Assembly: GCF_002754375.1 (NCBI RefSeq)
Contig: NZ_PEFF01000001.1
Location: 3,923,501-3,987,500, forward strand
Direction: 5' to 3'
From: Variovorax sp. 54
GTDB taxonomy: Bacteria > Pseudomonadota > Gammaproteobacteria > Burkholderiales > Burkholderiaceae_C
DNA: 64,000 nucleotides
The position numbers and the translations under genes are program-made. Shown here in pieces: positions 9,137 to 18,456 of the stretch. The first letter of the stretch is position 1, and every line of letters begins with the position of its first letter. The notes under the pieces were generated by a model, which was not told the DNA's origin, made no database searches, and saw only the letters and a program-made list of their open reading frames with translations.

Positions 9137-11365
9137 TCAAAGCGCTGCCAACGCGGCGCGCACTTCGTCTTTGCTGAGGATTTCGGTCAAGACGACGGGC
9201 GCCTTGCCCGGCGCTTGCAGCACATACACCGGCACGCCACTGCGGCCCAGCGCGGTGAGCGCGGCGGTGATGGCGGGGTCGCGCCGGGTCCAGTCGGCGC
9301 GCAGCATGGCGACCTGCTTGGCGTCGAAGTCGGCGAGCACCTCGGCGTCGGCCAGCGTGCTCTTCTTGTTGTACTGGCAGGTCACGCACCACGCGGCGGT
9401 GAAGTCGATGAAGACGGGGCGGCCTGCGCCGGCCAGTTCACTCACGCGCTGGGCCGACCACGGCTGCCAGCGCTCGCCGTCGTTCGGTGATGCCGAGGCC
9501 AGCTTCGCCGTCGGCTCGGGCACCTGCACGATGTTGCGGCCGATGGCGCCGGCCAATACGGCGGTGAAGGCGATCATCACGGTGGCGATCACGACCCGTG
9601 TGCGTCCGCGCAGCGTGAACGCCCAGACCACGGCGGCCAGGCACACCAGCAGCGCGAGCAGCGTGCCCGCGCCGTCGATGCCGCTTTGCTGGCCCAGCAC
9701 CCAGACCAGCCAGGCCACGGTCGCGAACATCGGGAAGGCGAGCAGGCGGCGCAGCGTGTGCATCCACGGGCCCGGCTTGGGCAGCAAGCGCGCCACGGCC
9801 GGCACGAAGCCCGCCACGAGGTAGGGCAGCGCGAGGCCGAGGCCCAGCGCCGCGAACAGCATCAGGGCCTGGGTGGCCGGCAGCCCGATGGCAAAGCCCA
9901 GCGAGGCGCCCATGAACGGCGCGGTGCAGGGCGAGGCGATCACCACGGCCAGCACGCCGGAAAGGAAGTCGTTGGCCAGCGGGTGCTTGGCCTGCGCGCT
10001 GCACACCGACTGCGGCGCGGCGCGGCCGAACTCGAACACGCCGGCCAGGTTCAGGCCGAGCAAGGTGAAGAGCGCCGCCAGCGCCGCCACCACGGCGGGC
10101 GACTGCAGCTGGAAACCCCAGCCGAGCTGGGCGCCGGCCGCGCGCAGCGCGAGCATGGCGCCGCCCAGCGCGAGGAACGACAGCATCACGCCGCCCGTGT
10201 AGGCCAGGCCCGCCTTGCGGTGCGCGCTGGCGTTGCCCGCCTGCCGCGCGAAGCCCAGCACCTTGATCGCGAGGATCGGGAACACGCAGGGCATGAGGTT
10301 GAGCAGCAGGCCGCCGAGCAGTGCGCCGAGCAGGGCGACCATGAAGGCGCCGGCGGGCTGGGCTTGCGCAGCGGCAGCAGGGGCCGCAGCCTGTGCGGCA
10401 TTGGCCGCCAGCGCCGCCTGCAGCGCGGGCGACACCTCGGCGGCGCGCGGCGCGGCCGCAGCGGTGGGCCAGGTGCCCGACACCGGCGCTTCGGCGCGCC
10501 AGGCCATGGGCTGGCCGGCCTGGCGATCGGCTTCGGCCAGCACCACCACGACCGGCATGACGGTGGGGCTTTCGCTGCGCTGGTCGGCCAGCGGCATGGT
10601 GGCGGTCCAGGTCGCACCGTCCCAGGCCTGCGTCCAGTCCTTTCCGGAGACGGCGGCGGTGTGGATCACCTCGGGCGTTTCGGGGAAGAACTCGAGCGTC
10701 TTGCCGCGCACCGCGGCGGGCAGGCCGTCGAGGCGCACCTTCAGCTGCTGGCCGTCGACGGCGATGGTGCCGGGCGCGCCCAGCGGCTGCGGCTGCGCGG
10801 CCTGCGCGGTGTCGAAGGCCGCCTTGTTCAGCGCGGTGGAACCGCGCGTGGGCAGCGACAGCGTGAACTCGCCCTCTTCAGGAATGCATTCCTTGCGGCA
10901 GACCAGCCAGGAGGCCTGCAGCTTGATGTCCATGGCCGGCGATCCGCCGGTGAGCGCCACGTCGGGCTTGTAGAGCGTCGAAACCTCGAGCGGCACCGGC
11001 AGCAGCACGGTGTTCTCGTAGCCGTAGTTGGCGAGCGTGCCGACCGGGATCTTCTTGGGCACTGGCCAGGCGATCTCGCCGGTCGAGACGCCGGCGGGCA
11101 GCGTCCACTTCAGCTCGGTGGGCAGACCCGAATCGCCGGCGTTCTTCCAGTAGGTGTGCCACTCGGGCTGGTGGGTGATCTGCAGCCCGACCCAGACCGG
11201 CGCGCCGGGCGCCACGCCCTCGGGCGCATGGGCGACCAGTTCGGCGCGCACATGGGGGGTGGTGACCACGGCCCCGGTCTTCGGGGCCAGCTGGGCCGCA
11301 GCCGGCATGCAGGCTGCGGCGGTAGCTATCAGAAAGGGAGCGAGAGAGATGCGCGAAAGGATCAT
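9137..11365 (-). CDS. ScsB/DsbD-type thiol:disulfide interchange protein
   Basis: A 742-residue inner-membrane electron-transfer protein that carries reducing power from cytoplasmic thioredoxin to periplasmic thiol proteins. After a signal peptide comes a periplasmic alpha domain with the cysteine pair C156/C160 (LVCRKECIPEEG). The central membrane domain has about eight segments with the two conserved cysteines in LMPCVFPILAIKVLG and IASPCTAPFMG. The C-terminal thioredoxin-like gamma domain carries AAWCVTC (C660/C663). The long alpha domain is that of ScsB-like proteins rather than classic DsbD. The ATG at 11363-11365 opens directly on the signal peptide. Downstream on the same strand is a periplasmic redoxin that is its likely partner. 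ScsB relatives are linked to copper tolerance elsewhere; nothing here proves that role. Confidence 0.88.
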   Translation of the reverse strand: MILSRISLAPFLIATAAACMPAAAQLAPKTGAVVTTPHVRAELVAHAPEGVAPGAPVWVGLQITHQPEWHTYWKNAGDSGLPTELKWTLPAGVSTGEIAWPVPKKIPVGTLANYGYENTVLLPVPLEVSTLYKPDVALTGGSPAMDIKLQASWLVCRKECIPEEGEFTLSLPTRGSTALNKAAFDTAQAAQPQPLGAPGTIAVDGQQLKVRLDGLPAAVRGKTLEFFPETPEVIHTAAVSGKDWTQAWDGATWTATMPLADQRSESPTVMPVVVVLAEADRQAGQPMAWRAEAPVSGTWPTAAAAPRAAEVSPALQAALAANAAQAAAPAAAAQAQPAGAFMVALLGALLGGLLLNLMPCVFPILAIKVLGFARQAGNASAHRKAGLAYTGGVMLSFLALGGAMLALRAAGAQLGWGFQLQSPAVVAALAALFTLLGLNLAGVFEFGRAAPQSVCSAQAKHPLANDFLSGVLAVVIASPCTAPFMGASLGFAIGLPATQALMLFAALGLGLALPYLVAGFVPAVARLLPKPGPWMHTLRRLLAFPMFATVAWLVWVLGQQSGIDGAGTLLALLVCLAAVVWAFTLRGRTRVVIATVMIAFTAVLAGAIGRNIVQVPEPTAKLASASPNDGERWQPWSAQRVSELAGAGRPVFIDFTAAWCVTCQYNKKSTLADAEVLADFDAKQVAMLRADWTRRDPAITAALTALGRSGVPVYVLQAPGKAPVVLTEILSKDEVRAALAAL

Positions 11366-11426
11366 GCCGGTCAGTCGGAGCCAGAGGGCGGGGCGAAGTT
11401 CCTGGGGGCCGGGTCTTTCCGGGGGC

Positions 11427-12209
11427 TCAGGCCGCGGTGGCTGCGGTGGCCGCGGGCCAGCCCAGGACCACGCGCCGGGTGGTCGCGCTCTTCTTCTCGA
11501 TCTTGGTGACGACCATGGCGCCGATTTCCGCCGTGTTGGCCACGTGCGTGCCGCCGCAGGGCTGGAAGTCGATCGACGGCGCGCCGCCGTCTTCGCCCGT
11601 GCCGCCGATGCGGATGGTGCGCACCGTGCCCGTGCCGCGCGGCGGCTGCACGCTCATGCTCTTGACCAGTGCAGGGTTGGCGTCGAGCTCGGCGTCGCTG
11701 ATGGCGCCCACGGTCAGCGGGTGAGCGGCTTCGACCAGCTTCGCGAGGCCGGCGGTGAGCGTTTCCTTATCGAGCGGGTCGGTGATGTGGAAGTCGATGC
11801 GCGCGTACTCGGGCGTGATCGAGCAGCCGTTCACCGGCACCGGCACGAGGTGGCACAGCAGGTGGCTCGCGGTGTGAAAGCGCATCAGCCGGTGGCGGCG
11901 CTCCCAGTCGAGGCGGGCGGTGACGGTGTCGCCGGGCGCCAGCGCGGCCAGCAGTTCGGCCTGGTCGGGCGCGGGCACGTGAACGAATTCAGCGGTCGGC
12001 AGGCCCTCGGCGTCCTTGGCCTTGCGGGTGTCGACGATGGTGATTTCGCGGCCATCGGCGAGCACCAGCACGCCGGCGTCGCCGGCCTGCCCGCCGCCCA
12101 GCGGATAGAACACGGTGCGGTCCAGCACGATGCCGGTGTCGTCGAGGCGCAGGATGCGGGCTTCACAGGTGCGCAGGTAGGCGTCGGCGCGGAACAGGTC
12201 GTCGGTCAT
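11427..12209 (-). CDS. Alanyl-tRNA editing protein (AlaX-like)
   Basis: A 260-residue stand-alone editing enzyme that should hydrolyse mischarged Ser-tRNA(Ala) or Gly-tRNA(Ala) in the cytoplasm. It begins with FYPLGGGQAGDAG, the substrate-site motif shared with the editing domain of AlaRS, then has the zinc-binding pair in HTASH (H112, H116) and the second zinc motif in FQPCGGTHVANTAEIG. This matches the complete AlaX layout. The ATG at 12209 starts the conserved N-terminus; the frame remains open upstream over the promoter region of the divergent gene but has no family similarity there. It is divergent from the sugar dehydrogenase lipoprotein gene at 12340, with 130 bp between them. Confidence 0.9.
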   Translation of the reverse strand: MTDDLFRADAYLRTCEARILRLDDTGIVLDRTVFYPLGGGQAGDAGVLVLADGREITIVDTRKAKDAEGLPTAEFVHVPAPDQAELLAALAPGDTVTARLDWERRHRLMRFHTASHLLCHLVPVPVNGCSITPEYARIDFHITDPLDKETLTAGLAKLVEAAHPLTVGAISDAELDANPALVKSMSVQPPRGTGTVRTIRIGGTGEDGGAPSIDFQPCGGTHVANTAEIGAMVVTKIEKKSATTRRVVLGWPAATAATAA

Positions 12210-12339
12210 GCGGCGATGGTAGCGACGATGCGCGAAGGAGGTGCGCGCACGCCGGAAAGCGCCCACGACCGACACGCCCGCGCCGCGCGATTGCGCATGA
12301 TCCGGCGGTCTGCGGCCGCCTGCCGCGCAAGGAATCTGC

Positions 12340-13698
12340 ATGAACGCATCGCCGCACCTTCCCGCTCGCCTCGCTCTTTCTGCTGCGGCCGTGGCCGCCG
12401 TGCTGCTCGTCGCCGGCTGCGGCGAGGCCGCCAAGCTCGCGCCCGAGCTCACGATCGGCCCCCGGCCGCAGCTCGTCGATCCGAACAAGACGCTGATCCC
12501 CACCGTCAACGTGGCGCCCGCCGTCGGCTGGACCGACACCGCCGCGCCCACGCCCGCCGAAGGCCTGCGCGTGACGGCGCTGGCGCGCGGGCTGGACCAT
12601 CCGCGGTGGGTCTACACCCTGCCCAACGGCGACGTGCTGGTGGCCGAGAGCAACAAGCCGCCCCAACCCGAAGGCAGCGGCGCCGGCGGCCCGGTCGCCG
12701 CGGTGCGCAACTGGGTCATGGGCAAGGTCATGGGGCGCGCGGGCGCCGGCGTGCCCAGCGCCAACCGCATCACGTTGCTGCGCGACGCGGACGGCGACGG
12801 CCTGGCCGAGGTGAAGCAGGTGTTTTTGTCGGACCTCGTCTCGCCCTACGGCATGGCGCTGGTCGGCAGCGAGCTCTTCATCGCCAACGCCGACGCGCTC
12901 GTGAAGGTGCCCTACACCGAAGGAGACACGTCTGCCCGCGCCAAGCCGGTGGTCGTGACGGCGCTGCCCGCGGGCATCAACCACCACTGGACCAAGAACG
13001 TCATCGCCAACGCCGACGGCAGCAAGCTCTACGTCACGGTCGGCTCCAACAGCAACATCGGCGAGAACGGCCTGGCGGCCGAAGAGGGCCGCGCCGCGAT
13101 CTGGGAGGTCGATCCGAAGAGCGGCGAGAAGCGCCTGTTCGCGAGCGGCCTGCGCAACCCCAACGGCCTGGCCTGGGAGCCGGAGACGAACGCGCTGTGG
13201 ACCGTGGTGAACGAGCGCGACGAGATCGGCAGCGACCTCGTGCCCGACTACCTCACCTCGGTGAAAGACGGCGCCTTCTACGGCTGGCCCTGGAGCTACT
13301 GGGGCGGCGTGGTCGATGCGCGCGTCACGCCGCAAAAGCCCGAGCGCGTGGCGAAGGCGCTGGCGCCCGACTACGCGCTTGGCTCGCACGTCGCGCCGCT
13401 GGGGCTGGTGTTCTCGAACCCGCGCGGCATGCCGCCCGAGTTCGCGAACGGCGCCTTCATCGGCGAGCACGGCTCGTGGAACCGCAAGCCCAAGTCGGGC
13501 TACAAGGTGGTGTTCGTGCCCTTCATCGGCGGCAAGCCGAGCGGGCCGCCGGTCGACATCCTCACGGGCTTTTTGAGCGCCGATGAAAAGGCGCATGGCC
13601 GGCCGGTGGGCGTGGCGCTCGACAAGAGCGGCGCGCTGCTGGTGGCGGACGACGTGGGCAACGCGGTGTGGCGCGTGTCGCGCAGCAAGCCCAACTGA
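12340..13698 (+). CDS. Lipoprotein PQQ-type sugar dehydrogenase (L-sorbosone dehydrogenase-like)
   Basis: A 452-residue exported protein. The signal peptide ends in the lipobox LVAGC, so C27 should be lipid-modified and the protein anchored facing the periplasm. The body follows the six-bladed beta-propeller of soluble glucose/L-sorbosone dehydrogenases: [73 protein letters not shown] and [12 protein letters not shown], with a calcium/PQQ-site style [10 protein letters not shown] near the C-terminus. It probably oxidises an aldose or aldehyde with PQQ, passing electrons to the respiratory chain. AAGGAA precedes the ATG. No PQQ biosynthesis gene is in the window. The substrate is unknown; the whole COG2133 group is poorly resolved. 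Confidence 0.85.
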   Translation: MNASPHLPARLALSAAAVAAVLLVAGCGEAAKLAPELTIGPRPQLVDPNKTLIPTVNVAPAVGWTDTAAPTPAEGLRVTALARGLDHPRWVYTLPNGDVLVAESNKPPQPEGSGAGGPVAAVRNWVMGKVMGRAGAGVPSANRITLLRDADGDGLAEVKQVFLSDLVSPYGMALVGSELFIANADALVKVPYTEGDTSARAKPVVVTALPAGINHHWTKNVIANADGSKLYVTVGSNSNIGENGLAAEEGRAAIWEVDPKSGEKRLFASGLRNPNGLAWEPETNALWTVVNERDEIGSDLVPDYLTSVKDGAFYGWPWSYWGGVVDARVTPQKPERVAKALAPDYALGSHVAPLGLVFSNPRGMPPEFANGAFIGEHGSWNRKPKSGYKVVFVPFIGGKPSGPPVDILTGFLSADEKAHGRPVGVALDKSGALLVADDVGNAVWRVSRSKPN

Positions 13699-13723
13699 CG
13701 CGCACGCGCAGCAGAAGGGGCGA

Positions 13724-14764
13724 TCAGCGCTGGCGTGCCGACGACAGGCGCGGCACCAACTGCGCCGCCGGCCCGTCGACGCGGCGCCGGCTGGTGTCGC
13801 CGCGCAGGTGGTCGAACAGCAGCGCAATCGCCTGCTGCGCGACCTCGTCCAGGTGCAGGTCGACGGCCGTGAGCGGCGGCACGCAGGTGCGGGCGCGCAG
13901 GCCGTCGTAGCGCGTGACGACCATCACGTCGTCGGGAATGCGCCGACCCGATTCGAGCACCGCCGTCACCGCGCCCGAGGCGAAGGCGTCCACCGGCACG
14001 CAGAAGGCGTCGATGTCGGGGTGTGCCGCCAGCAGCGCCAGCGCGGCCTGCCGGCCGCCGTTCTCGCCCTCGGCCTCGTCGACCAGCGACAGCAGCGGCG
14101 CCTGTCCGTGTGCGGCGGCGAAGGCCTGGTAGGCCGCCTGGCCTTCCACATACGAGTTGCGCGCGGCCGAGCCGAGGATCATCGCGACCTTGTGCGCGCC
14201 CTGGTCGTGCAGGTGTTCGAGCAGCAGGCGCGTCGTCTGGCCCGAGTGGATGTCGACATAGGGCGGCATCGCCGGCCCGTCGGCCGCTTCCTCGGCCGGC
14301 TTGCCGATGGCCACCACCGGCAGGCCGCGCCGCAGCAGGTACGCCAGGTTGGGGTCGCCCGCCGAGGGCTCGATGACCAGTGCGCCATCGACGTCGAGCA
14401 GCTCCATCGGCACCCGCCCGGTTTCCATGGGCGGCGCCAGCACCAAGGCCAGCCGGCGGTCGAGCGCCGCCGCCGCCGCCACGGCCGCCACTTCCATCAG
14501 GAAGCCGAGCCGCGACGGGCCGCCGGCCACCGCGAACGGCATCGACGACAGCAGCACGATCATGTGCGCCTCGCCCGTGCGCAGCCGCTGCGCATTGCGG
14601 TTGGGCCGGTAGCCCAGCTTCAGCGCCGCCTGTTCGACGCGCGCGCGCGTTTCCGCATCGACCTGGCCCCGGGCGTTGAGCGCGTGCGAGACGGTGGTCG
14701 GCGACACGCCCGCTTCGCGCGCCACGTCCTTGATGTTTGCCCGCGGCGATGGATTGGTGCTCAT
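13724..14764 (-). CDS. LacI-family transcriptional regulator
   Basis: A 346-residue repressor-type regulator. Residues 9-58 are a standard LacI headpiece, with NIKDVAREAGVSPTTVSHALN as helix-turn-helix and LKLGYRPNRNAQRL as the hinge region. The remainder is a periplasmic-binding-protein-like sensor domain. The ATG at 14764 begins just before the headpiece; an upstream in-frame TTG would run into the operator and is unlikely. It is divergent from a nucleobase permease gene, and two near-identical palindromes lie between them, so autoregulation together with control of the permease, amidohydrolase and TauE genes is a strong inference. The effector is probably a purine, pyrimidine or related ring compound. 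Its C-terminus is convergent with the sugar dehydrogenase gene, 25 bp apart. Confidence 0.92.
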   Translation of the reverse strand: MSTNPSPRANIKDVAREAGVSPTTVSHALNARGQVDAETRARVEQAALKLGYRPNRNAQRLRTGEAHMIVLLSSMPFAVAGGPSRLGFLMEVAAVAAAAALDRRLALVLAPPMETGRVPMELLDVDGALVIEPSAGDPNLAYLLRRGLPVVAIGKPAEEAADGPAMPPYVDIHSGQTTRLLLEHLHDQGAHKVAMILGSAARNSYVEGQAAYQAFAAAHGQAPLLSLVDEAEGENGGRQAALALLAAHPDIDAFCVPVDAFASGAVTAVLESGRRIPDDVMVVTRYDGLRARTCVPPLTAVDLHLDEVAQQAIALLFDHLRGDTSRRRVDGPAAQLVPRLSSARQR

Positions 14765-14798
14765 CCCGTTGACCTTTTCGAAAAGCGGTGATTCAATT

Positions 14799-14814
14799 CC
14801 CAAATCGTTTTGGG
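14799..14814. promoter_or_regulatory. LacI-type operator O1
   Basis: CCCAAATCGTTTTGGG is a 16-bp palindrome with one mismatched pair, centred on CG as LacI-family operators usually are. It lies 35 bp upstream of the LacI-type gene's ATG, where bound repressor would block that promoter. It differs by one base from the perfect palindrome at 14870-14885. Confidence 0.75.
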
Positions 14815-14869
14815 GCTCGCCGCCACGGAATGTACTTCACCCGCTTCGGCGGCTTTTTTTGCCAGTGCG

Positions 14870-14885
14870 CCCAAATCGATTTGGG
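14870..14885. promoter_or_regulatory. LacI-type operator O2 (perfect palindrome)
   Basis: CCCAAATCGATTTGGG is a perfect 16-bp palindrome with the central CG typical of LacI-family sites. It lies 24 bp before the ATG of the permease gene and 71 bp (start to start) from the sister site O1, close to seven helical turns, a distance compatible with one repressor tetramer or two dimers acting together. Confidence 0.8.
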
Positions 14886-14908
14886 TGCGGTCCCGGTTCA
14901 AGGATTCC

Positions 14909-16288
14909 ATGATGTCCCGTGTTCCCGATGCCTCTGCTGTGCCCCCTGTCGTGCCTGGCGGCGCGTCTCCTGCCATCGCTCCGGTCGACGCGGTGCTGCC
15001 CCTGTCGCAACTGCTCCTGTTCGGCCTGCAGCATGTGCTGGTGATGGCCGCCGTGCCCATCACGTCCGTGTTCCTCGTGGCCAAGGCGCTGGGGCTGGAG
15101 TCCGCGCTCACGGTCAACCTGATCAGCGCCACCTTTCTGCTGTGCGGCGTGGGCACCTTGCTGCAGTCGTTCGGGCCATGGAAGTTCGGCGCGCGCCTGC
15201 CGTTCGTGATGGTGCCGGGCGGTGCGCCCATCGTGATGTTCGTGACCATCGCCCAGCAGCGCGACCTGCAGACCGCCTCGGGCGCGGTGATCCTCACGGC
15301 GCTGTTCTACTTCCTGGTGCTGCCGGTGTTCGCGCGCTGCCTGCGCTTCTTTCCGAAAATCGTCATCGGCACCTTGCTGCTGCTGGTGTCGATCAACCTC
15401 GTGAAGGTGTACGGCGGCATCATCGCGGGCAAGGCCGGCACGTCCACCTTTGCCGACCCGGTGAACATCGGGCTGGCTCTGGCGACCATCGGCTTCACCG
15501 TGCTGTTTGCGCGCGTGTTCAAGGGCACGCTGGGCCAGCTCGCGGTGCTGCTGGGCCTGCTGGCCGGCACGGTGCTGGCGGCGGCGTGCGGGCTGATGGA
15601 CTTCAGCAGCGTGGCCGCCGGCCCCTTCTGGAGCGCCCCGACGCTGCTGCCTTTCGGCATGCCGCGCTTCGACCTGGTGGCGGCCGTGCCGCTCCTGATC
15701 TTCAGCATCATCTCGATGGTCGAGGCAACGGGGCAGACCGTGGCGGTGGCCGAGGTGGTGGGCCGCAAGATCGATCCGCGCGACGTGGTGCCGCGCACCA
15801 TCCGCGGCGACGCGCTGGTGTCGCTGGCGGGGGGCTTCTTCGGCACCTCGATGATCATCACCAGCGGCGAGAACATCGGCATCGTGCGCGCCACCAACGT
15901 GCGCTCGCGCTACGTGACGGCCGCGGCCGGCGTGATCCTGGTCCTCATCGCGCTGTCGGCGCCGCTGGGCCGGCTGGCCAGCGCCATTCCTTCGGCCGTG
16001 GTCGGCGGCACCGCGATGGTGGTGTTCGCGATCATCGGCACCATGGGCATCGACATGCTGCGCAAGGTCGACCTGCACGAGCGCGGCAACATGTTCGTGC
16101 TGGCCGGCGCGCTGACCATGGGCCTGCTGCCCATCGTCGTGCCCGGCCTGTACAGCCGTTTCCCCGACACGCTGCAGCTGGTGCTGGGCAACGGCCTGGC
16201 CATGGGCTCGCTCACGGCGGTGGTGCTCAACCTGGTGTTCAACCGCGTGCAGGCCGACAGCCCGGCCATTGCACCTGCGCCGCAATGA
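14909..16288 (+). CDS. NCS2-family nucleobase:cation symporter (uracil/xanthine permease type)
   Basis: A 459-residue inner-membrane transporter with about 12-14 hydrophobic segments. The NCS2 signature [QEP]NxGxxxxT[RKG] is present at residues 321-330 as ENIGIVRATN, deviating only in the last position. The early LLLFGLQHVLVMAAVPI segment carries the conserved QH of the family. It should import a nucleobase or urate-like compound with protons. The ATG at 14909 follows AGGA at the usual distance; an earlier in-frame start at 14810 would place the operator inside the coding region. It leads a cluster with a deaminase-type amidohydrolase 45 bp downstream, which suggests that the imported ring compound is deaminated at once. 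The divergent LacI regulator probably controls it. Confidence 0.88.
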   Translation: MMSRVPDASAVPPVVPGGASPAIAPVDAVLPLSQLLLFGLQHVLVMAAVPITSVFLVAKALGLESALTVNLISATFLLCGVGTLLQSFGPWKFGARLPFVMVPGGAPIVMFVTIAQQRDLQTASGAVILTALFYFLVLPVFARCLRFFPKIVIGTLLLLVSINLVKVYGGIIAGKAGTSTFADPVNIGLALATIGFTVLFARVFKGTLGQLAVLLGLLAGTVLAAACGLMDFSSVAAGPFWSAPTLLPFGMPRFDLVAAVPLLIFSIISMVEATGQTVAVAEVVGRKIDPRDVVPRTIRGDALVSLAGGFFGTSMIITSGENIGIVRATNVRSRYVTAAAGVILVLIALSAPLGRLASAIPSAVVGGTAMVVFAIIGTMGIDMLRKVDLHERGNMFVLAGALTMGLLPIVVPGLYSRFPDTLQLVLGNGLAMGSLTAVVLNLVFNRVQADSPAIAPAPQ

Positions 16289-16333
16289 GCGCCGCGCGCC
16301 TCTCCCTTTCTTTTCCCGTTCTCTCCTTTCACC

Positions 16334-17746
16334 ATGTCTCCTGAACTCGATGCCGCGCTTTTCGCGGCCGACGAGCTGCTGCTCGTTCCCGACCACCTGA
16401 TGCTGCGCGACGGCCCCGCCACCGGCCATGCCGTGCGGATCGAAGGCGGGCGCTTTCGCGACGTCGGCCCCGCCGAAGCGCTCATCGTCCGCCACCCGCA
16501 TCTCACGCCGCGGCATCTGCCCGGCAAGCTGCTGATGCCCGGCATGATCGATGCGCACCACCACCTCACGCAGTCCTTCGGCAAGTCGCTGGCCTATGGC
16601 GAACCGTCGGAAATCTTCCGGCGCGTGTGGGTGCCGCTCGAGTCGAGCCTGGACGACGAGTTCGTCTACATGGCCTCCAAGCTCGCGGCGCTCGAATCGC
16701 TGCGCGGCGGCTTCACCACCGTGTGCGACGCGGGCACGCGCGCACCGGGCGACATCGGCGCCGTGGCCGCCGCCGTGAAAGAGGCCGGGCTGCGCTGCGT
16801 GCTGGGCCTGATCTGCAACGACGGCGGCAACGACAGCACCGCCGCCGACCGCCAAGCCATCCAGTCGCACGCCGCGCAGTTCCTGCAGCAGTGGTCGGGT
16901 GCAGAGCTGGTGCATCCCTCGCTTGCCATCTCGGTGCCCGAGGCCGCGTCCGACGAGATGCTGGTTGCCGTGTCGGCCCTGTGCGCCGAGGCGCGCACCG
17001 TGTTCCAGACGCACGTCAACGAGCACCTCGCCTCGGTCGAGCGCTCGGTCGTGCAGCGCGGCAAGCGGCCGCTGGAGCTGCTGGCGCACCTGGGCGCGCT
17101 CGGCCCGCAGGTGCTCATTGCGCACGGCACGCTGGTCACGCCGTCGGAGCTCATGGTGCTGCGCGACACCGACACCGCCGTGAGCTACAACCCCGTCGCC
17201 AGCCAGTGGAAGGGCAACGCCGTGGCGCCCGCGAACCTGATGGCCGCACTGGGCATCCGCTTCGGCCTGGGCACCGACGCCACGCGCAGCGACGCCTTCC
17301 GCCTCATGGACGCGGCCGAGGCCGCGCAGAAACTCGCCTTCGGCATGGCCATCGGCGATGCGTCGAGCGGCGGCGGCTGGACGTGGTTCGACCACGCGAC
17401 GCACGAAGGCGCGCGCGCCGTGGGCCTGGGCCACCTCACGGGCGAGATCGCCGTGGGCAAGGCGGCCGACTTCCTCATCGTCGATGTCGACACGCCCGAG
17501 ATGTGCACCTCGGTCGATCTCACGTGGGACCTCGTGCGCCTGGGCAACCGCGACCAGATCGTCGCCGTGTTCGTCGACGGACGCCTGCGCCTGTGGGAAG
17601 GCTGGCCGCCCGACTGGGATGCACGCGCGCTGCAGCGGCAGCTCGCACATGTCGCCCATGCGGCGATGGACCGCGCGCCCATCGTGCGGCTGCATCCCCC
17701 GGCGGCCACGCACCGCCGCCTGGCCACGGAGCGGCATTCGCAGTGA
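16334..17746 (+). CDS. Amidohydrolase, deaminase type (8-oxoguanine/isoxanthopterin/cytosine deaminase-like)
   Basis: A 470-residue cytoplasmic metal hydrolase of the TrzN/ATZ/SsnA-like amidohydrolase group. The metal-binding residues are all visible: HxH in DAHHHLTQS (H75, H77), the next histidine in FQTHVNEH, then VLIAHGT, and the final aspartate in LGTDATRSD. The strand HPSLAISVPEAASDE and the late GEIAVGKAADFLIVD segment are typical of the superfamily's composite beta-sandwich. It should deaminate a purine, pterin or pyrimidine ring. It follows an NCS2 permease and overlaps the start of a TauE/SafE gene by 4 bp, so the three form one operon. The substrate cannot be read from the sequence; 8-oxoguanine or a similar oxidised base is a reasonable candidate. 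Confidence 0.85.
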   Translation: MSPELDAALFAADELLLVPDHLMLRDGPATGHAVRIEGGRFRDVGPAEALIVRHPHLTPRHLPGKLLMPGMIDAHHHLTQSFGKSLAYGEPSEIFRRVWVPLESSLDDEFVYMASKLAALESLRGGFTTVCDAGTRAPGDIGAVAAAVKEAGLRCVLGLICNDGGNDSTAADRQAIQSHAAQFLQQWSGAELVHPSLAISVPEAASDEMLVAVSALCAEARTVFQTHVNEHLASVERSVVQRGKRPLELLAHLGALGPQVLIAHGTLVTPSELMVLRDTDTAVSYNPVASQWKGNAVAPANLMAALGIRFGLGTDATRSDAFRLMDAAEAAQKLAFGMAIGDASSGGGWTWFDHATHEGARAVGLGHLTGEIAVGKAADFLIVDVDTPEMCTSVDLTWDLVRLGNRDQIVAVFVDGRLRLWEGWPPDWDARALQRQLAHVAHAAMDRAPIVRLHPPAATHRRLATERHSQ

Positions 17747-18456
17747 GCGCGCAGCACCTCTTTCTCGTCTCCATCGCCGTGCTGATCGCCGCCTTCGTGC
17801 AGGGCGCGACCGGCGTGGGCTTTGCGCTCATCGCGGCGCCGGTGATCGGCATCGTGCGTCCCGACCTGCTGCCCGTGTGCGTGCTGGTGCTGATGCTGCC
17901 GCTGAACTTCTACGTGATGTGGCGCGAGCGCGGCGCCATCGACCGCACCGGCGCCAGTTGGATCACCGGCGGGCGCCTGCTCGGCACCGTCGGCGGCCTG
18001 TGGGTACTGGCGGCGCTGAGTGCGAGCCATCTGTCGCTGTTCGTCGGCGCATCGACCATCGCGGCGGCGCTCGTCACCTTGATGATGCCGGCCTTCTCGC
18101 CGGGCCGCACCGCCTTCGTGGCGGCGGGGCTCGTCACCGGCGTCACCGAAACCGCGACCGGCATCGGCGGGCCGCCGCTGGCGCTGGTCTACCAGCACCA
18201 GCCGGCGCCCACCATGCGTTCGACGATTGCGCTGTGCTTCCTGGTGGGCGAGCTGGTGTCGTTGGCCACGCTGATGGTGGCGGGGCGCATCGATGGTTCA
18301 CAGCTCTACGCTGCGGCCTTGCTGCTGCCCGCGCTCGTCGTCGGCGCGGTGCTCAGCCGTGTGGTGCATCGCCGCATCAACGGCCGCGTGCTGCGGATCT
18401 TCGTGCAGGTCTTTGCGATCGTGTCGGGCGCCGCGCTGCTGCTGCATTCATTCTGA
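17743..18456 (+). CDS. TauE/SafE-family sulfite exporter-like membrane protein
   Basis: A 237-residue membrane protein with about seven to eight hydrophobic segments. The opening VLIAAFVQGATGVGFALIAAP and the later ATGIGGPPLALVYQHQ are the two repeats that mark the TauE/SafE family (GxGxxGGG/GxGGPP type). The start is GTG at 17743, overlapping the TGA of the amidohydrolase gene (GTGA), so it is translationally coupled. Family members export sulfite, sulfoacetate or other organic anions; here, with a nucleobase permease and a deaminase, it may export a product or take part in anion exchange. Its stop codon lies inside the end of the convergent acetyltransferase gene (9 bp overlap). Confidence 0.85.
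   Translation: MSAQHLFLVSIAVLIAAFVQGATGVGFALIAAPVIGIVRPDLLPVCVLVLMLPLNFYVMWRERGAIDRTGASWITGGRLLGTVGGLWVLAALSASHLSLFVGASTIAAALVTLMMPAFSPGRTAFVAAGLVTGVTETATGIGGPPLALVYQHQPAPTMRSTIALCFLVGELVSLATLMVAGRIDGSQLYAAALLLPALVVGAVLSRVVHRRINGRVLRIFVQVFAIVSGAALLLHSF

Noticed and set aside
14837..17737. 966-residue minus-strand frame opposite the permease and amidohydrolase
   Set aside because: Antisense shadow; both plus-strand genes are complete with all motifs.
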